64,000 bases of DNA. Origin: Polytrichum commune. Taxonomy: Eukaryota > Streptophyta > Polytrichopsida > Polytrichales > Polytrichaceae. The notes under the pieces are model-generated. The model worked only from the letters and a program-made list of their open reading frames with translations, had not been told where the DNA came from and searched no databases. This document shows, piece by piece, positions 53,800-64,000 of the stretch; the stretch's first letter is position 1, and each line of letters starts with the position of its first letter. The stretch spans positions 25,903,501 to 25,967,500 of the forward strand of contig OX485805.1 of the NCBI GenBank assembly GCA_950295325.1, given 5' to 3'. The position numbers and the translations under genes were made by a program.

Positions 53800-54320
53800 T
53801 ATCCACTAACCAATCCCAGCTAGTAGTAGCTATCGGCCACAGCCCAGAGTTAGCTCCAGCGCTACCAAGTTAGAACCAGCCTTCGGCCACGGTCCAGAGT
53901 TAGCTCCAGCGCTACCAGTTCAACCAGCCTTGGCCACAGTCCAAAGTTAGCCCAGCGCTACCAAGTTCAAACCAGCCTTGGCCACAGTCCAGAGTTAGCT
54001 CCAGTTCTACCAAGTTAGGACCAGCTTCGGTCACAGTCCAGAGTTAGCTCCAGCGCTACCAGTTCAACCAGCCTTGGCCACAGTCCAGAGTTAGCTCCAG
54101 TTCTACCAAGTTAGGACCAGCTTCGGCCACAGTCCAGAGTTAGCCCAACGCTACCAAGTTCAAACCAGCCTTGGCCACAGTCCAGAGTTAGCTCCAGCGC
54201 TACCAGTTCAACCAGCCTTGGCCACAGTCGAGAGTTAGCTCCAGTTCTACCAAGTTAGGACCAGCTTCGGCCACAGTCCAGAGTTAGCCCAGCGCTACCA
54301 GTTCAAACCAACCTTGGCCA
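53800..54320 (+). repeat. Minisatellite, about 50-bp unit, ten copies
   Basis: The word CCAGAGTTAGC (with variants) occurs ten times at intervals of about 45-52 bases, each followed by CCAGCGCTACC or CCAGTTCTACC, then AAGTT-CCAGC and TTGGCCACAGT or TTCGGCCACAGT. Two sub-types alternate in parts of the array. Confidence 0.92.
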
Positions 54321-55606
54321 CCCTAAGCTAACCCTCTAAGCAACTATCTACACACATTAATCACCTCAATTCCCTAATGGTCCAAGCTAGTCCTAACATT
54401 CTAACTCCACTAACTTCTACCTAATTCCACATATGGCATTAAACTCTAAGAGTTTCCCCCGCTTGGGAGGTATAAGAGAGGGATCTTAACTACTTAGCTT
54501 CACTAAGACTAGTAACCCACACACGTGGCTCAAGCTCTTAAGAGCTTGCTCCCTTGAGAGTGCTTGATGGAGAGAGAGGAAAATGAGAGAGAAAACACCT
54601 TAAGTAGCAAAGAGGGAGAGAGGGAGAGAGGGAGAGAGAGGTGAGGATAGGGTGAGAGGATTAGCACCCCCAATCACAATCCTTTAACCTTCTCCTCCAA
54701 AGTAGGGACTAATCCCCATCCACCAAGCTTCCTTCTTCCTAAACTACCAAGGTGGATCCAAAAGTGGGCATTTAACCCGCGGAGCTCACCTTGCTTCACC
54801 TTACCCCCTACTCACATAATCAAGGCATTCTCCTATTGAACTCAACCCTTGAAATAACCACACAACACATTCTAATGCCTAAACTTAAATCCACACCACA
54901 CTTCACTCTTTTTATGTTTTGTGAATAAACATAACACATCAAAGTCAAACAAAAATTGGGTTCGAAGAGTTAATCACCACATGTGGGCACGATTTTGGGC
55001 TCACAATCATGTTCAGGGAGGCCATCCCAAAGTGGGTTGACCAAATCATAGTACAGATAATTTAAATGCAATTTTGAGGATGAGAGGGAGCAAACGTTGT
55101 GAAAACACCATAGGATGTGGAACATCGGATACATAATAAAATATTACAATATTATAGCAAGGGATACATATTGGATTATAAATATAATAATTGGCTATTG
55201 GAATTTAGGTATTAGAATATAATATATCGATATGATATATCTACTTGATAGCATCTAATATTTATCAACTAACTTGCTCACTCACATGTCTTGATGATTT
55301 CAGCAGCAACAAACACTTGCTTAACTTCATCCCACTTGAGGGTAGGAGTGTGGATGAATGTGTCTTTCTTGTAATTCAATTTGCAGAAGTAATAGAAAAT
55401 GTAATAAAGGTATTTGCAATTTATGTACATGCCATGCTTTCCAATGAATGTTTTGTTCATGCATCCATAATGGGGACAAGTACAAGATGGAAAATTACAA
55501 AGTGTGATGTTATAAACTTTCTCATTAGAAGCAATCTTGGATGAAAGCGTGATAATAGCACCAAGTCAAGGGTAAGGAAGGAGGTTCACCCTGGTAATAA
55601 TTCTAG
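54321..55606. other. Intergenic with GA-rich tract
   Basis: No gene recognised. A GAGAGGGAGAGA-rich tract lies at about 54565-54645. Confidence 0.4.
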
Positions 55607-57277
55607 TTACATTCCTTGCACTCTCCCACTGATTGCGGTGATTTTCAGTGGGTGCCTTACAACTTCAACGAACTTGTTTGCCATTCCAAAGAGAAGGGAT
55701 TCTTTCGGCATGTGTTGGTCGAGGATGAGTCCACAAAACATGTTGAAATACCCTAGACGAGGAGATAAGTCATCGAGGGGAATTGAACACGTTGGATTGT
55801 AGGCAAAACCCAGCTTCTTCAAGCTGAATGACTTCAATACGGGTAAGGTTGGTACCAGTAAGAACATGCCAAACTTCAAGGATTTTAGGTCATGTAAGAA
55901 CATGAGAACGCTTAGGTCCCATGACGCAACATGCAATTTGGTGTGGACAAAACCAAAATTCCTCGATTTCAACTGCCGTGCCCTTATACTCACGTTTCTG
56001 CCCTTTGTAAGTAGGGGCAGTAGTGGGTTTCCCATGCCTAACAACCAACAACTTGCATTTGACTTGTGTGTGTTTATGAATGGCGTGACATTGTTTCTGT
56101 GATTTGTGTGAGATTCTTGCAATGTGCCATTCCGATGTATCACAATTTGTTTCCACCACAGTTTGGATATGGGGCATGACATAGTTGACTTCCTCAGCAA
56201 TAGTTCCTAGTTGCACTCTAGTAGTGGCAAATCTAGTTTGAACCCGGGGATGAGAGAAATTAACTTTGTCAGGGCGATGAGAATCACCTTTAGATGCAAT
56301 CGGAAGATCCAATTTCCTTTTGGTGGAACCGAATACCTCTTCCCCTTCCAAGTGTGCAAATGTCTTCAGCGCCAAGCATCTCATTGAGTGCTTCGGCAAT
56401 TTTCTTTCCGTCTCTAGATGCCATAGCTCTTTTCAATTGCAAATTCTATTTAGAATGGCCTTTACCGGAAGGGCCCCCACATAGATAAGTTCTATAGTTG
56501 GTCATTTGCATGAAGGCTCGAATCCAATCATCACATGTGGCAACAAACAAGTCGGACCCGCATTTCCTTGAAGTTTGCATCCATTTGTTGTGCATTGTTT
56601 CTGCTAGGTTGCAAGTTGGGATGTTCGCCAATTTCTCTGTTGTGAGTTCTGCAAAAATGATGAATGTAGACATTATTGAAATGATTAAGAGATTAAGTCT
56701 TATAGAAGAAACAGAAAAAGGCACAAAAATGACAAAGGTCATACCATTTCCATGAATCCACCACACTGACAATACCGGAAATGCCAAAATGCGAGCCAAT
56801 CCTTGAGTTCACAAACTGTTGATTATGATGCAGCTCCAAAGGAGTACCACCAAACTTTGATTTCTAGGTACATTTTGTCCGCCTCGGACATCGAAGTTGC
56901 ATCCTTATATTGCCTGCAGAGTCGAATACATTGGTTTTGGAATTATTTGGCAATGTGTTTTTTAATATGCTTGTGCGAGCTTGTTGCCCAGTGGAATAAA
57001 CAATTCTTTTCACAGTCCACCATTGGAACGAATGGATCTCCCATCCCATACACAATGCGAACTGCATTAAAATTGGCTTAAGCACTGCCACACATGAATT
57101 CTCTAAATGTTGGATCAAACATCCCATTTTGTGTCATGATTTGATTCAGACAATGCCAAAAAATAAGTTGGCCTTCACTGCCCTCAATTTGCATATTGCA
57201 GACAGCAATGATCATTAATTTGCAATAAGTGCAGTCATAGACATGACATGCGATAGTTGATCATGATTACACCCTTT
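55607..57277 (-). pseudogene. Transposase-like gene, C-terminal half
   Basis: Continues the protein begun at 62498-61329 beyond the hAT insertion. Readable pieces in order: NFNAVRIVYGMGDPFVPMVD and CEKNCLFHWATSSHKHI near 57090-56960; AFWHFRYCQWWIHGN near 56790-56745; then a 96-base intron (donor ATG/GTATGA, exon end 56745; acceptor TTGCAG, exon restart 56648) joining to ELTTEKLANIPTCNLAETMH and NKWMQ. RAFMQMTNYRTYLCGGPSGK follows, then HRPDKVNFSHPRVQTR, CHAIHKHTQVKC and EEFWFCPHQIACC. The mix of a DDE-like middle and Cys/His-rich tail suggests a transposase family of seedless plants that I cannot name. Stops and shifts break it. Confidence 0.6.
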
Positions 57278-57544
57278 CAAGGTTGTCTATCCCACCGTTA
57301 TGACGGTGTCGTGCCGTCATGACGTGTCGTGTCGTGACGGACCCCTCCGTCACGACACAATAGGGTCCACGTAGGGTCAACATAGGGGGAACGGACTAGG
57401 GTGGGTAAAATACTTACCTTCTTGCCAAGGTGGCGTCCTATGTGGCAGAAAACGCCGACGTGGATGTGGATATGCCTAGCGCTAGGTAAACCATTTTGCC
57501 ATTCTGTTTACCATTTTGTTAAAATCAAAGTAGTAAAAAACGAC

Positions 57545-57665
57545 TAAAGAGGGTGTGGGGCGGACGGGGGACGAGGGTGGGGCAGACGGGGGGGAACGCG
57601 GGGGCGGACGGGGGGAACGCGGGGGCGGACGGGGGGAACGCGGGCAGGAACGGGGAACATAGACC
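57545..57665 (+). repeat. GC-rich minisatellite near the hAT left end
   Basis: Units like GCGGACGGGGGGAACGCGGG, about 22 bp, four to five times. A related array lies near the right end in the same, not inverted, orientation. Confidence 0.85.
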
Positions 57666-57998
57666 CATTCATGACCCATAGACTTATCCAAAAGAAACAA
57701 AGGAACAATTGTGAAGCAACACAAATGATGGCGAGAAATGTTCATGTATATATTGAAAGTCGGCAGAATTAGGTCGTTGTCATGAATAGGTGTAGACCTT
57801 AGTACAAATCGACGCAACGATCTGAAACGATTGTTGAAGGATGTATTTGAAGAAGATTATGTAGTGGTTTTACACATTCATGCAATTCGGTAATGTCATG
57901 ACCTACTCCCTACAATGCATGTTGGCGCTATTGGAATATTCAAAGATGAAGAGCTGCATTGGTATGAGATCATAGGTTTTTTTTAATTATATTTTTAT

Positions 57999-58980
57999 TT
58001 GAACTTGCTTGAAGATGTTTTACAAGAGTTGAATAAATTGAATATGAAATTTAAATATGATATGGTTGATATCACAACTATTAATGCAATCATCAATTTC
58101 ATTATTTCAATTTATCACGTCAATTTAAAATCTAGGAATGAACCTATGTTGGGTCGTATAAGCAAGAATTTGGGAAAATTCTTGAGGAAATTTGCAAGAA
58201 ATCTTCAGTTGAGTTATGAAAATAATACAAGATATTGTGTTGTTCATGCATTGGCAACTGATGGGTATAACATTAAGTAGCAAGCCCGCATTGACCTTCT
58301 CAAAAGAGCATCAAACCGGCGCGTGCTTAAACTATTTGGATAGTTACTTTCAATGTTTAAAATTAATATGTCGGTTTGTAGGACAAAACTAATGCCAAGT
58401 GGTGGTAAAGGTTCTAATCTAGGCTAAATTACGATCTAAACAAATCTTAATAGCTATATAGCAACGGAAAACTTGGTGAGGTCAAAAAGGTAGTTGCACA
58501 CTTTGAAAAGTCTCCCGACACCCGCATTGGAAATATCTTTGATGCATTTTTGAAGTTTCTATATTTGATTAATTATCCATTCATTCACCCTTGCTTTGCA
58601 AATTTTTCCCTTCTTGTTGAGGTAAATTTGCGGGTACTCAAAGGGTACCTTCCTAGCCTTGCTACTTGATGTTATGGGCCCAATGAATTACAACCCTTCA
58701 TGTTATTGGGTGCATCTTATGTGCAAAAAGTTGTTCATACTTTGAATGATCGTTTATCATACCTCCCAATATTCAATGCAGCCAAACTTTTTAACCCTCG
58801 TAAATATCCAAGCGATGATAGTGATCGAAACACAAATACCGAATTGTGGCTCATAAGAATATTGTTGGAGTTTCAATACACTGAAGAAGAAAGTGACATG
58901 TGTAAAGGAGAACTATTGGAATTTATAGAAACACTTCTACATGAATGTGAGAACAAAACAATGGCATATATGTGGTAGCA
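57999..58980 (+). pseudogene. hAT-like transposase remnant
   Basis: Fragments in different frames. 57999-58280 contains TTINAIINFIISIYHVNLKS and NTRYCVVHALATDGYNIK. About 58470-58620 reads GEVKKVVAHFEKSPDTRIGN and then FDAFLKFLYLINYP. 58700-58978 contains VVHTLNDRLSYLPIFNAAKL, then FNPRKYPSD and LLEFIETLLHECE. The LPIFNAAKLFNP type of segment occurs in DUF4371/hAT-like proteins. No complete frame or dimerisation domain is seen. Confidence 0.5.
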
Positions 58981-59019
58981 ATTTGTAATGGTTTAGGGTT
59001 TAGGGTTTATAAACCACAA

Positions 59020-59390
59020 ATGTTGAAGCACAAATTCGTGATTTGTTGAATGAGAGTGACGTTCGGATGCGTGTGGGTTGTCAAACCATATGAACCACTA
59101 AGGTTGAATCACAATTTTGTGATTTGTTGAATGAGAGTGGCATTCGGATGCGTGACATGGGTTGTGAAACCATATGAACCACTAAGGTTGAAGCACAAAT
59201 TTGTGATTTGTTGAATGAGAGTGACATTCGGATGCGTAACATGGATTGTGAAACCATATGAACCACTAAGGTTGAAGCACAAATTTATAATTTGTTGAAT
59301 GAGAGTGGCCTTCGGATGCGTGACATGGGTTGTGAAACCATATGAACTACTAAGGTTGAAGCATAAATTTGTGATTTGTTGAATGAATGG
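59020..59390 (+). repeat. Tandem repeat in the hAT element, about 80-85-bp unit
   Basis: ATTTGTGATTTGTTGAATGA, GAGTGACATTCGGATGCGTG, GGTTGTGAAACCATATGAAC and CACTAAGGTTGAAGCAC recur in order about four and a half times. Confidence 0.9.
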
Positions 59391-60592
59391 ATAACTAATA
59401 AAATATAGAATCTTTAAAGAGGTATCTAAAAGGTTTCCAATGCGGGTGTCGGGGAATTTTTTCCAAAAAATGCAACTAACTTTTTGACTTCACCAATTTT
59501 CTTTTTATTCCTATTGTGTTGTCTTTATCTTACCAACGAGAATTGGATCCTCTACATCTTGGTTTACATCAATTATTATATATTTTATGAAGTTATTTGA
59601 GCTCAGTATATAAGTAAAGCCTTTAGACTCACACATATAACGAGGGTAGAGTATCATGGATAGAATGGGAGAGAAAAGAGACATGTTTGAGGGTCTAGGA
59701 TGTGATGAGGATATAGAGAATTTAGGAAAACTCATATTCCATTCAATCCATCACCCGAGCGTAAGAGAGATGAGAGAAGTACTAGAGATCGATTTCGTGA
59801 TGACTATATTATGACCCCCTTCTCACAATCTACACAAGCATAGAAGTTGAGGGCGGAGGAGGACCAACGACGATATGCGGTCAAATTCGAGATCGATGCG
59901 GTGGAGATCCAAATGATATGGTTGATTTGAGCGCGGATATTTTACGGAAGCCCAAGGATGTGGATATGGATGACAATTCAATCGACATTGAAGAAGTCAA
60001 GGTAGCGGGAGAATCTTCAAGGACTTTGCCTTATCGTAAGAAGAAAAGAGGATTATCGCCTCATCGGCTACCATTGAAGGAATGGATGAAAGACCGAACA
60101 ATTAGCTAGATTGATTTACTTAGGCCGGATCCTCTTCCGCCAAGATTGGACCCTCGATGGAAGCCACAAGCATCACGAGGTTGCCATAACGGAAGTCAAG
60201 TTGACGGAATGAAGTGAAATATTAGATTATGCATGGTTTGTTCATGTATGTGATTTATAAAGGGCATTTGTATCGTCGTCCCAATAATGAAGTTATTACT
60301 TGTACAATATATTGTACCACTTTTAGGATTTTTTATTTTTATTTAAAAATTCAACCAACCGTTTATTATTGCATACTTCTATGCATGTTCATCGTTGTCT
60401 TACAAAATTTGAAATTTTAATGTTATATATAGAGTAGCAAATATGTGTATTTTAGTGTATTTGTCCTTATGACAAATTGTTGTATAGATCAAAAATCTCC
60501 ATAGCGGTGATAATTTGTTGATCATCATACTACATTGGTTACTTTGTTGCTTGAGGGATCTCTAATTAGTTTTGTGTGGATAAGTAAACTGG

Positions 60593-60845
60593 TTATGGTA
60601 TTTAGTATCACATATATTATTTGCGAAGGACCTAAGTTAAATGCCTAGAGGACTCAAAGTGCCAATATGACATTATTTATGAACATTAGTAACTTCATAA
60701 AATGGAAAAATATTTACATTATAACATTTAGCATTGCACATTGGAATACTTCAGATGATAGCTTGCGTTTTAGTATCAAGGATACTATTGAGCATACTAA
60801 TAAAAAGTGACATATGCTTCCATTTTAGTGTGCAAGTGATAGATA
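60593..60845 (+). repeat. Dispersed repeat shared with CHLI intron 3
   Basis: Second copy of the 4570-4845 repeat, here inside the hAT element. Confidence 0.55.
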
Positions 60846-60934
60846 TTCTTAATTCATTTGAGTACATGGGTGGCTATTACGATGTATTTTGGTGGATGGA
60901 TGAATTCGGAAGGCAGGGCGTTAGTTAGTTAGGG

Positions 60935-61085
60935 AGAAAAAGGGGCGGACGGGTGGGAACGCGGGGGTGGACGGGTGGGAACGCGGGGGCAAACGGGTGG
61001 AATGTGGGGGCGGACGGGTGGGAACGGGAGCGGAGGGGGGGGGGACGGGTGGGAACGGGGCGGACGGGGGGGGGGCGGACAGGGG
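60935..61085 (+). repeat. GC-rich minisatellite near the hAT right end
   Basis: Units like GCGGACGGGTGGGAACGCGG, about 22 bp, six to seven times, ending in G-runs. Confidence 0.85.
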
Positions 61086-61328
61086 TTTGATCGGGGGCTA
61101 GTAATATTTTTCCCACTTTACCTCTACTTTGCTGACATGTCATCACATGTGGACATCTTACATCCTACGTGTCCGAAATGGGGTAATGTAATTACACACA
61201 AAATTCGGTAAAATTCAAGTCCGTCAGGATAAAGACAGCATCCGGCATAATGTCGTGACGGATACGTGTCGTGACGGCACGACATTATGCCGAGATTGGC
61301 CTCCATGACGACACAATAAACAACCCTG

Positions 61329-62498
61329 CATCCTTCTGACACGGTCAAACATAACAAAACAAACATGACAATTTTGGAGGTCGCCCCCTAGTTGCATCCG
61401 CCGTACAAGATCAACACCACTCGTAGGTCCATCCACAAGCATCTTCAACAAATAAACCTTCTCATGGCCTTGGCCCGGGAATACACTCTCGTGGATGTAT
61501 TCCATTTTGGCACGTCCTTTCATGTCAAGAATACGATCAATCTCGCCACTGCCTTTGTTGTTGTTCTGGAAAGAGGATATCATGTTGTGAATGTTGGGTG
61601 AGCTAAAGAGATGAAAATTATCCTTAACATTCTCCAACGCATCACCGCAGAAGATCTCTTTTGGTCCATGTCCATAGTGAATAAGAAATGTGTTGAAGAA
61701 GTCCTTGCTTGCGGCAAGGGCAATGGTGAAGGTTCTGGTGGATGGAGTTCTGGCCACTTCGTGAGCGATCAATCCAGTGATTGCTTCAAAAGACTCTTTG
61801 TATTGGCCGTCAGCAACTGGATGGGAATGGGCTCCCAAGTGAATGCACGCACGTGAAAAATCTTTGGATCTGAGTACATAATAAATCCGCAAACTACAAA
61901 GATTGAAGCAAGTAGGAGATTGGTCACAGATTCTACAAAGCACAGTAGAATTTGGTGGAGGAATAAGACCTAGGCTAAAAGAATGGTTAGTGATTCCAAT
62001 CCACTCAGTTTCGTTACTCTTTGAAGATCGTATACAGTGTTCACAGCTTGTATTCTCACAAATCAAATGTCCATCACAATAAGACTTTCTAAACTTCAAA
62101 CCCACGTCATTATGGATGTTGGACGTACTGGTGCGACACCATGTGTGACTATCATACTGTTTATCCATGCCCTCCATGCCTTTAGTCCCAAAAATGGACC
62201 CACGACATGGAGGCAACTCAAAGAGAACATCGCCATTGAATGTAGCAAGGAGGAACATGACCTGATGATATTCAATGACATCAAAGTTAATATGAGCAAG
62301 CTCATTTCGTAATCCGGGCAATAAAGATAATTTGCGACGGCATTGCAATACAGTAAGGGAATCGTGAGGATTTGGGGGAAGAGGAGGATGAAAAAAACTG
62401 AACGATGCAATACTAGGAAGGGTAGTACGGATGTCACGACCCTTGTTAGTTTTTCTTAACTTAGCTTGACCGCCTCCCAACTCTAGCAAGTGCCACAA
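61329..62498 (-). pseudogene. Transposase-like gene, N-terminal half
   Basis: The open frame (424 codons including some hAT sequence at its end) is interrupted by the hAT at 61328. Visible segments: KQYDSHTWCRTSTSNIHNDV, LICENTSCEHC, STVLCRICDQSPTCFNLCSL (paired Cys, probably zinc-binding), ACIHLGAHSHPVADG, RTPSTRTFTIALAASKDFF, LLKMLVDGPTSGVDLVRRMQ and CFVMFDRVRRM. The LVDGPTSGVDL...VMFDRV stretch looks like the start of a DDE-type core whose continuation appears below 57278. The family is not one I can name. ATG at 62498 is the first in frame, but an upstream start is possible. Confidence 0.6.
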
Positions 62499-63094
62499 GC
62501 GCTAACCTGCACATCCCACGCACATGCATGGTTAAGTCCCAATACCGCGGACCTCCAAGCTCATGGCTTGGTCACCAAGCCATCCTACACATGCATTCGG
62601 GATTCTCCCCTTAGTAGATAGCCAATGGCTAATGTGGACTTCCATCCATGGAAGTCCACTCTTGAGTTGCTTATTAGAGTTATCTTTTAATTCAATTGGA
62701 GTTTTTGTAGGAAGTTGGTTGTTTCGCATGCATAATTTTTCATGTTCGGTAAGTTTTGGATGCATGCTTGGAATTAATGTGGAGGTTTGAACGAAGGATA
62801 TACCCAATTTATAGCACACATGTTCATTGGGTACCAAACTCATTTTGGCATCTCTTGGCATGCCAACATTTTGCACTTCATCCAAACACTTTGGCATCTC
62901 TTGGCACTTCATTCAAACAAGAAACTTGTGCCAAGTGCTATGGTGGTCTGAAGCTGCTTGGATGAAATGCCATTCGGGCAAGTATTGAATAAGTTATGCA
63001 TGTTCAAACCTTGGCAGTCCCGGGAGCCATTCCCAGGCCACTACTGCAACAGGCCGTTGTCTTGGGACAACACTCCACTCAAATGGTCATATCT
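62499..63094. other. Flank of the transposase-like gene
   Basis: No gene recognised. The word TTTGGCATCTCTTGGCA is repeated at about 62840-62910. Confidence 0.35.
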
Positions 63095-63260
63095 CACTAC
63101 TAGAAAATCATGACCAAATCAATACAAAATCAACAAATCTATGTTGATATGGGCATTGCAATGACCAATTTCACTGATTTTTGAACTTTTGTAAAAATCA
63201 ACAGTTTGCTGCCTATTTTTTTATTGATCTGAATAGTACAATGACCAAATCAACAAAATT
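63095..63260 (+). mobile_element. Possible CACTA element terminus
   Basis: CACTACTAGAAAA at 63095 resembles common plant CACTA ends. ATGACCAAATCAA-type words follow three times within 150 bases, like subterminal repeats. The opposite end would lie to the right, outside the window or unrecognised. Confidence 0.45.
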
Positions 63261-63389
63261 TTAGTAACTGTGAAATATTTTTTGGATTCTTTTTGGAATA
63301 TTCTAGAATCTCTTTAATCTTTTGCAATTGGACTCAGTTTATGGACTTGTAAGTGTATGGGTGTGGAAATAATTATGAATTCGAAGGAA

Positions 63390-63940
63390 AGAAAATATTA
63401 TAGATAAATAATGATATTAAATAATAATAATAGACGGTAACTAGTAAATGATATACTATAAAAGTAAATGATAATAGCATACCGTAAATAATAAATAATA
63501 ATCTGTAAACTGTAAATTATAGATAGTAAATAGTAAATAGTAGGTTGAAAACAACAAATAGTAGGAAATAAAAAATAAAAAGTAAATAGTAAATATCAAA
63601 AAAATATTACACAATAAATATCAAACAATTTATATTAGACAATAAAATTAGCCAATAAATAGTCAAAGGAAGGCAGTAAATTATATACAGTAAATATACA
63701 GTAAAGAAAGGCAGTAAATTATATACAGTAAATATATACATCAAATATTTATTGTAAATATATACAGTAAATATACAGTAAAGGAAAGCAATAAATTATA
63801 TACAATAAATATATACATCAAATATTTACTGTTAATATATAAAATAAATATATACATCAAATATTTATTGTTAATATATAAAATAAATATATACATCAAA
63901 TATTTACTATAAATATTTACATCAAGTAGGTAGTAGAGAG
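63390..63940 (+). repeat. AT-rich short tandem repeats
   Basis: Words such as TAAATAGTAAA, ATATACAGTAAATATA and ATATACATCAAATATTTA recur, with a 38-44-bp period clearest from about 63715 to 63910. Confidence 0.8.
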
Positions 63941-64000
63941 AAAATAGTGGCCTTAGTCTAGAAAGGTTTAAAGCACTCCATATACATCATGTGTGATGTG

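Larger units (their letters stand above)
57278..61328. mobile_element. hAT transposon, 4.05 kb, inserted in the transposase-like gene
   Basis: Termini are inverted: CAAGGTTGTCTAT on the left and the complement of ATAAACAACCCTG on the right, close to the CAGGG start of many hAT ends. Eight-base flanks CACCCTTT (57270-57277) and CATCCTTC (61329-61336) match at six positions, differing by two transitions, as in an aged 8-bp target duplication. Subterminal GTCGTGACGG/CCGTCACGAC words are near both ends. Internal plus-strand frames look hAT-derived but are broken. Confidence 0.75.

Noticed and set aside
53800-54320. CRISPR-like regular array
   Set aside because: Units are contiguous with no unique spacers, in a plant nuclear context; a minisatellite.
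60975-61211. Gly/Arg-rich frames near the hAT right end
   Set aside because: Produced by the 22-bp GC-rich minisatellite.

Overview
This is a nuclear window from a land plant. It holds spliced genes with GT-AG introns, a chlorophyll-biosynthesis subunit with a plastid leader, a legume-lectin receptor kinase, a plant-type urease accessory gene and a LAZ1/DUF300 membrane protein. Plant-style DNA transposons (hAT, CACTA, Tc1/mariner-like, foldback) and a long non-LTR retrotransposon fill much of the rest. A moss, lycophyte or fern is my guess, from the loose repeat-rich layout and protein style; the sequence does not settle it.

Layout. 1-1000: first exon of an NYN-domain gene (minus). 1.8-5.6 kb: a complete four-exon CHLI gene (plus); its first intron is a tandem array and its 3' end is duplicated downstream. 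6.4-8.5 kb: an element with very long inverted repeats. 9.6-15.1 kb: an eight-exon LAZ1-like gene (minus), with a small MITE in one intron. 17.6-19.5 kb: copies of a dispersed repeat (here DR1). 19.5-30.8 kb: an 11.3-kb non-LTR retrotransposon (minus) inserted with an exact 8-bp target duplication into one DR1 copy, which also carries a 624-bp mariner-like insertion. 31-33.4 kb: a foldback MITE and a triple tandem repeat. 33.4-35.2 kb: two-exon UreD gene (plus). 36.5-38.5 kb: two-exon cupin gene (minus), its intron also a repeat array. 41.7-43.3 kb: decayed CACTA transposase. 46-48.9 kb: MITE, degenerate repeats, DR1. 49.0-52.1 kb: intronless lectin receptor kinase (minus), its 3' end copied three more times downstream. 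53.8-54.3 kb: minisatellite. 55.6-62.5 kb: a transposase-like gene (minus) split by a 4.05-kb hAT element. 63-64 kb: a possible CACTA end and AT-rich repeats.

The host genes are unrelated housekeeping or signalling genes (tetrapyrrole synthesis, urease maturation, membrane protein, receptor kinase) and are not a pathway cluster. The most interesting object is the retrotransposon. It appears to combine an N-terminal APE-type endonuclease, reverse transcriptase, RNase H, a CCHC knuckle and a C-terminal PD-(D/E)XK-like segment, the dual-endonuclease plan known from Dualen/RandI elements. Its reading frame also carries two exact 2A-like ribosome-skipping motifs inside a 600-bp internal duplication. 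A second theme is that tandem duplications sit inside or at the edges of genes: CHLI intron 1 and 3' end, UreD upstream region, cupin intron, and LecRK 3' end.
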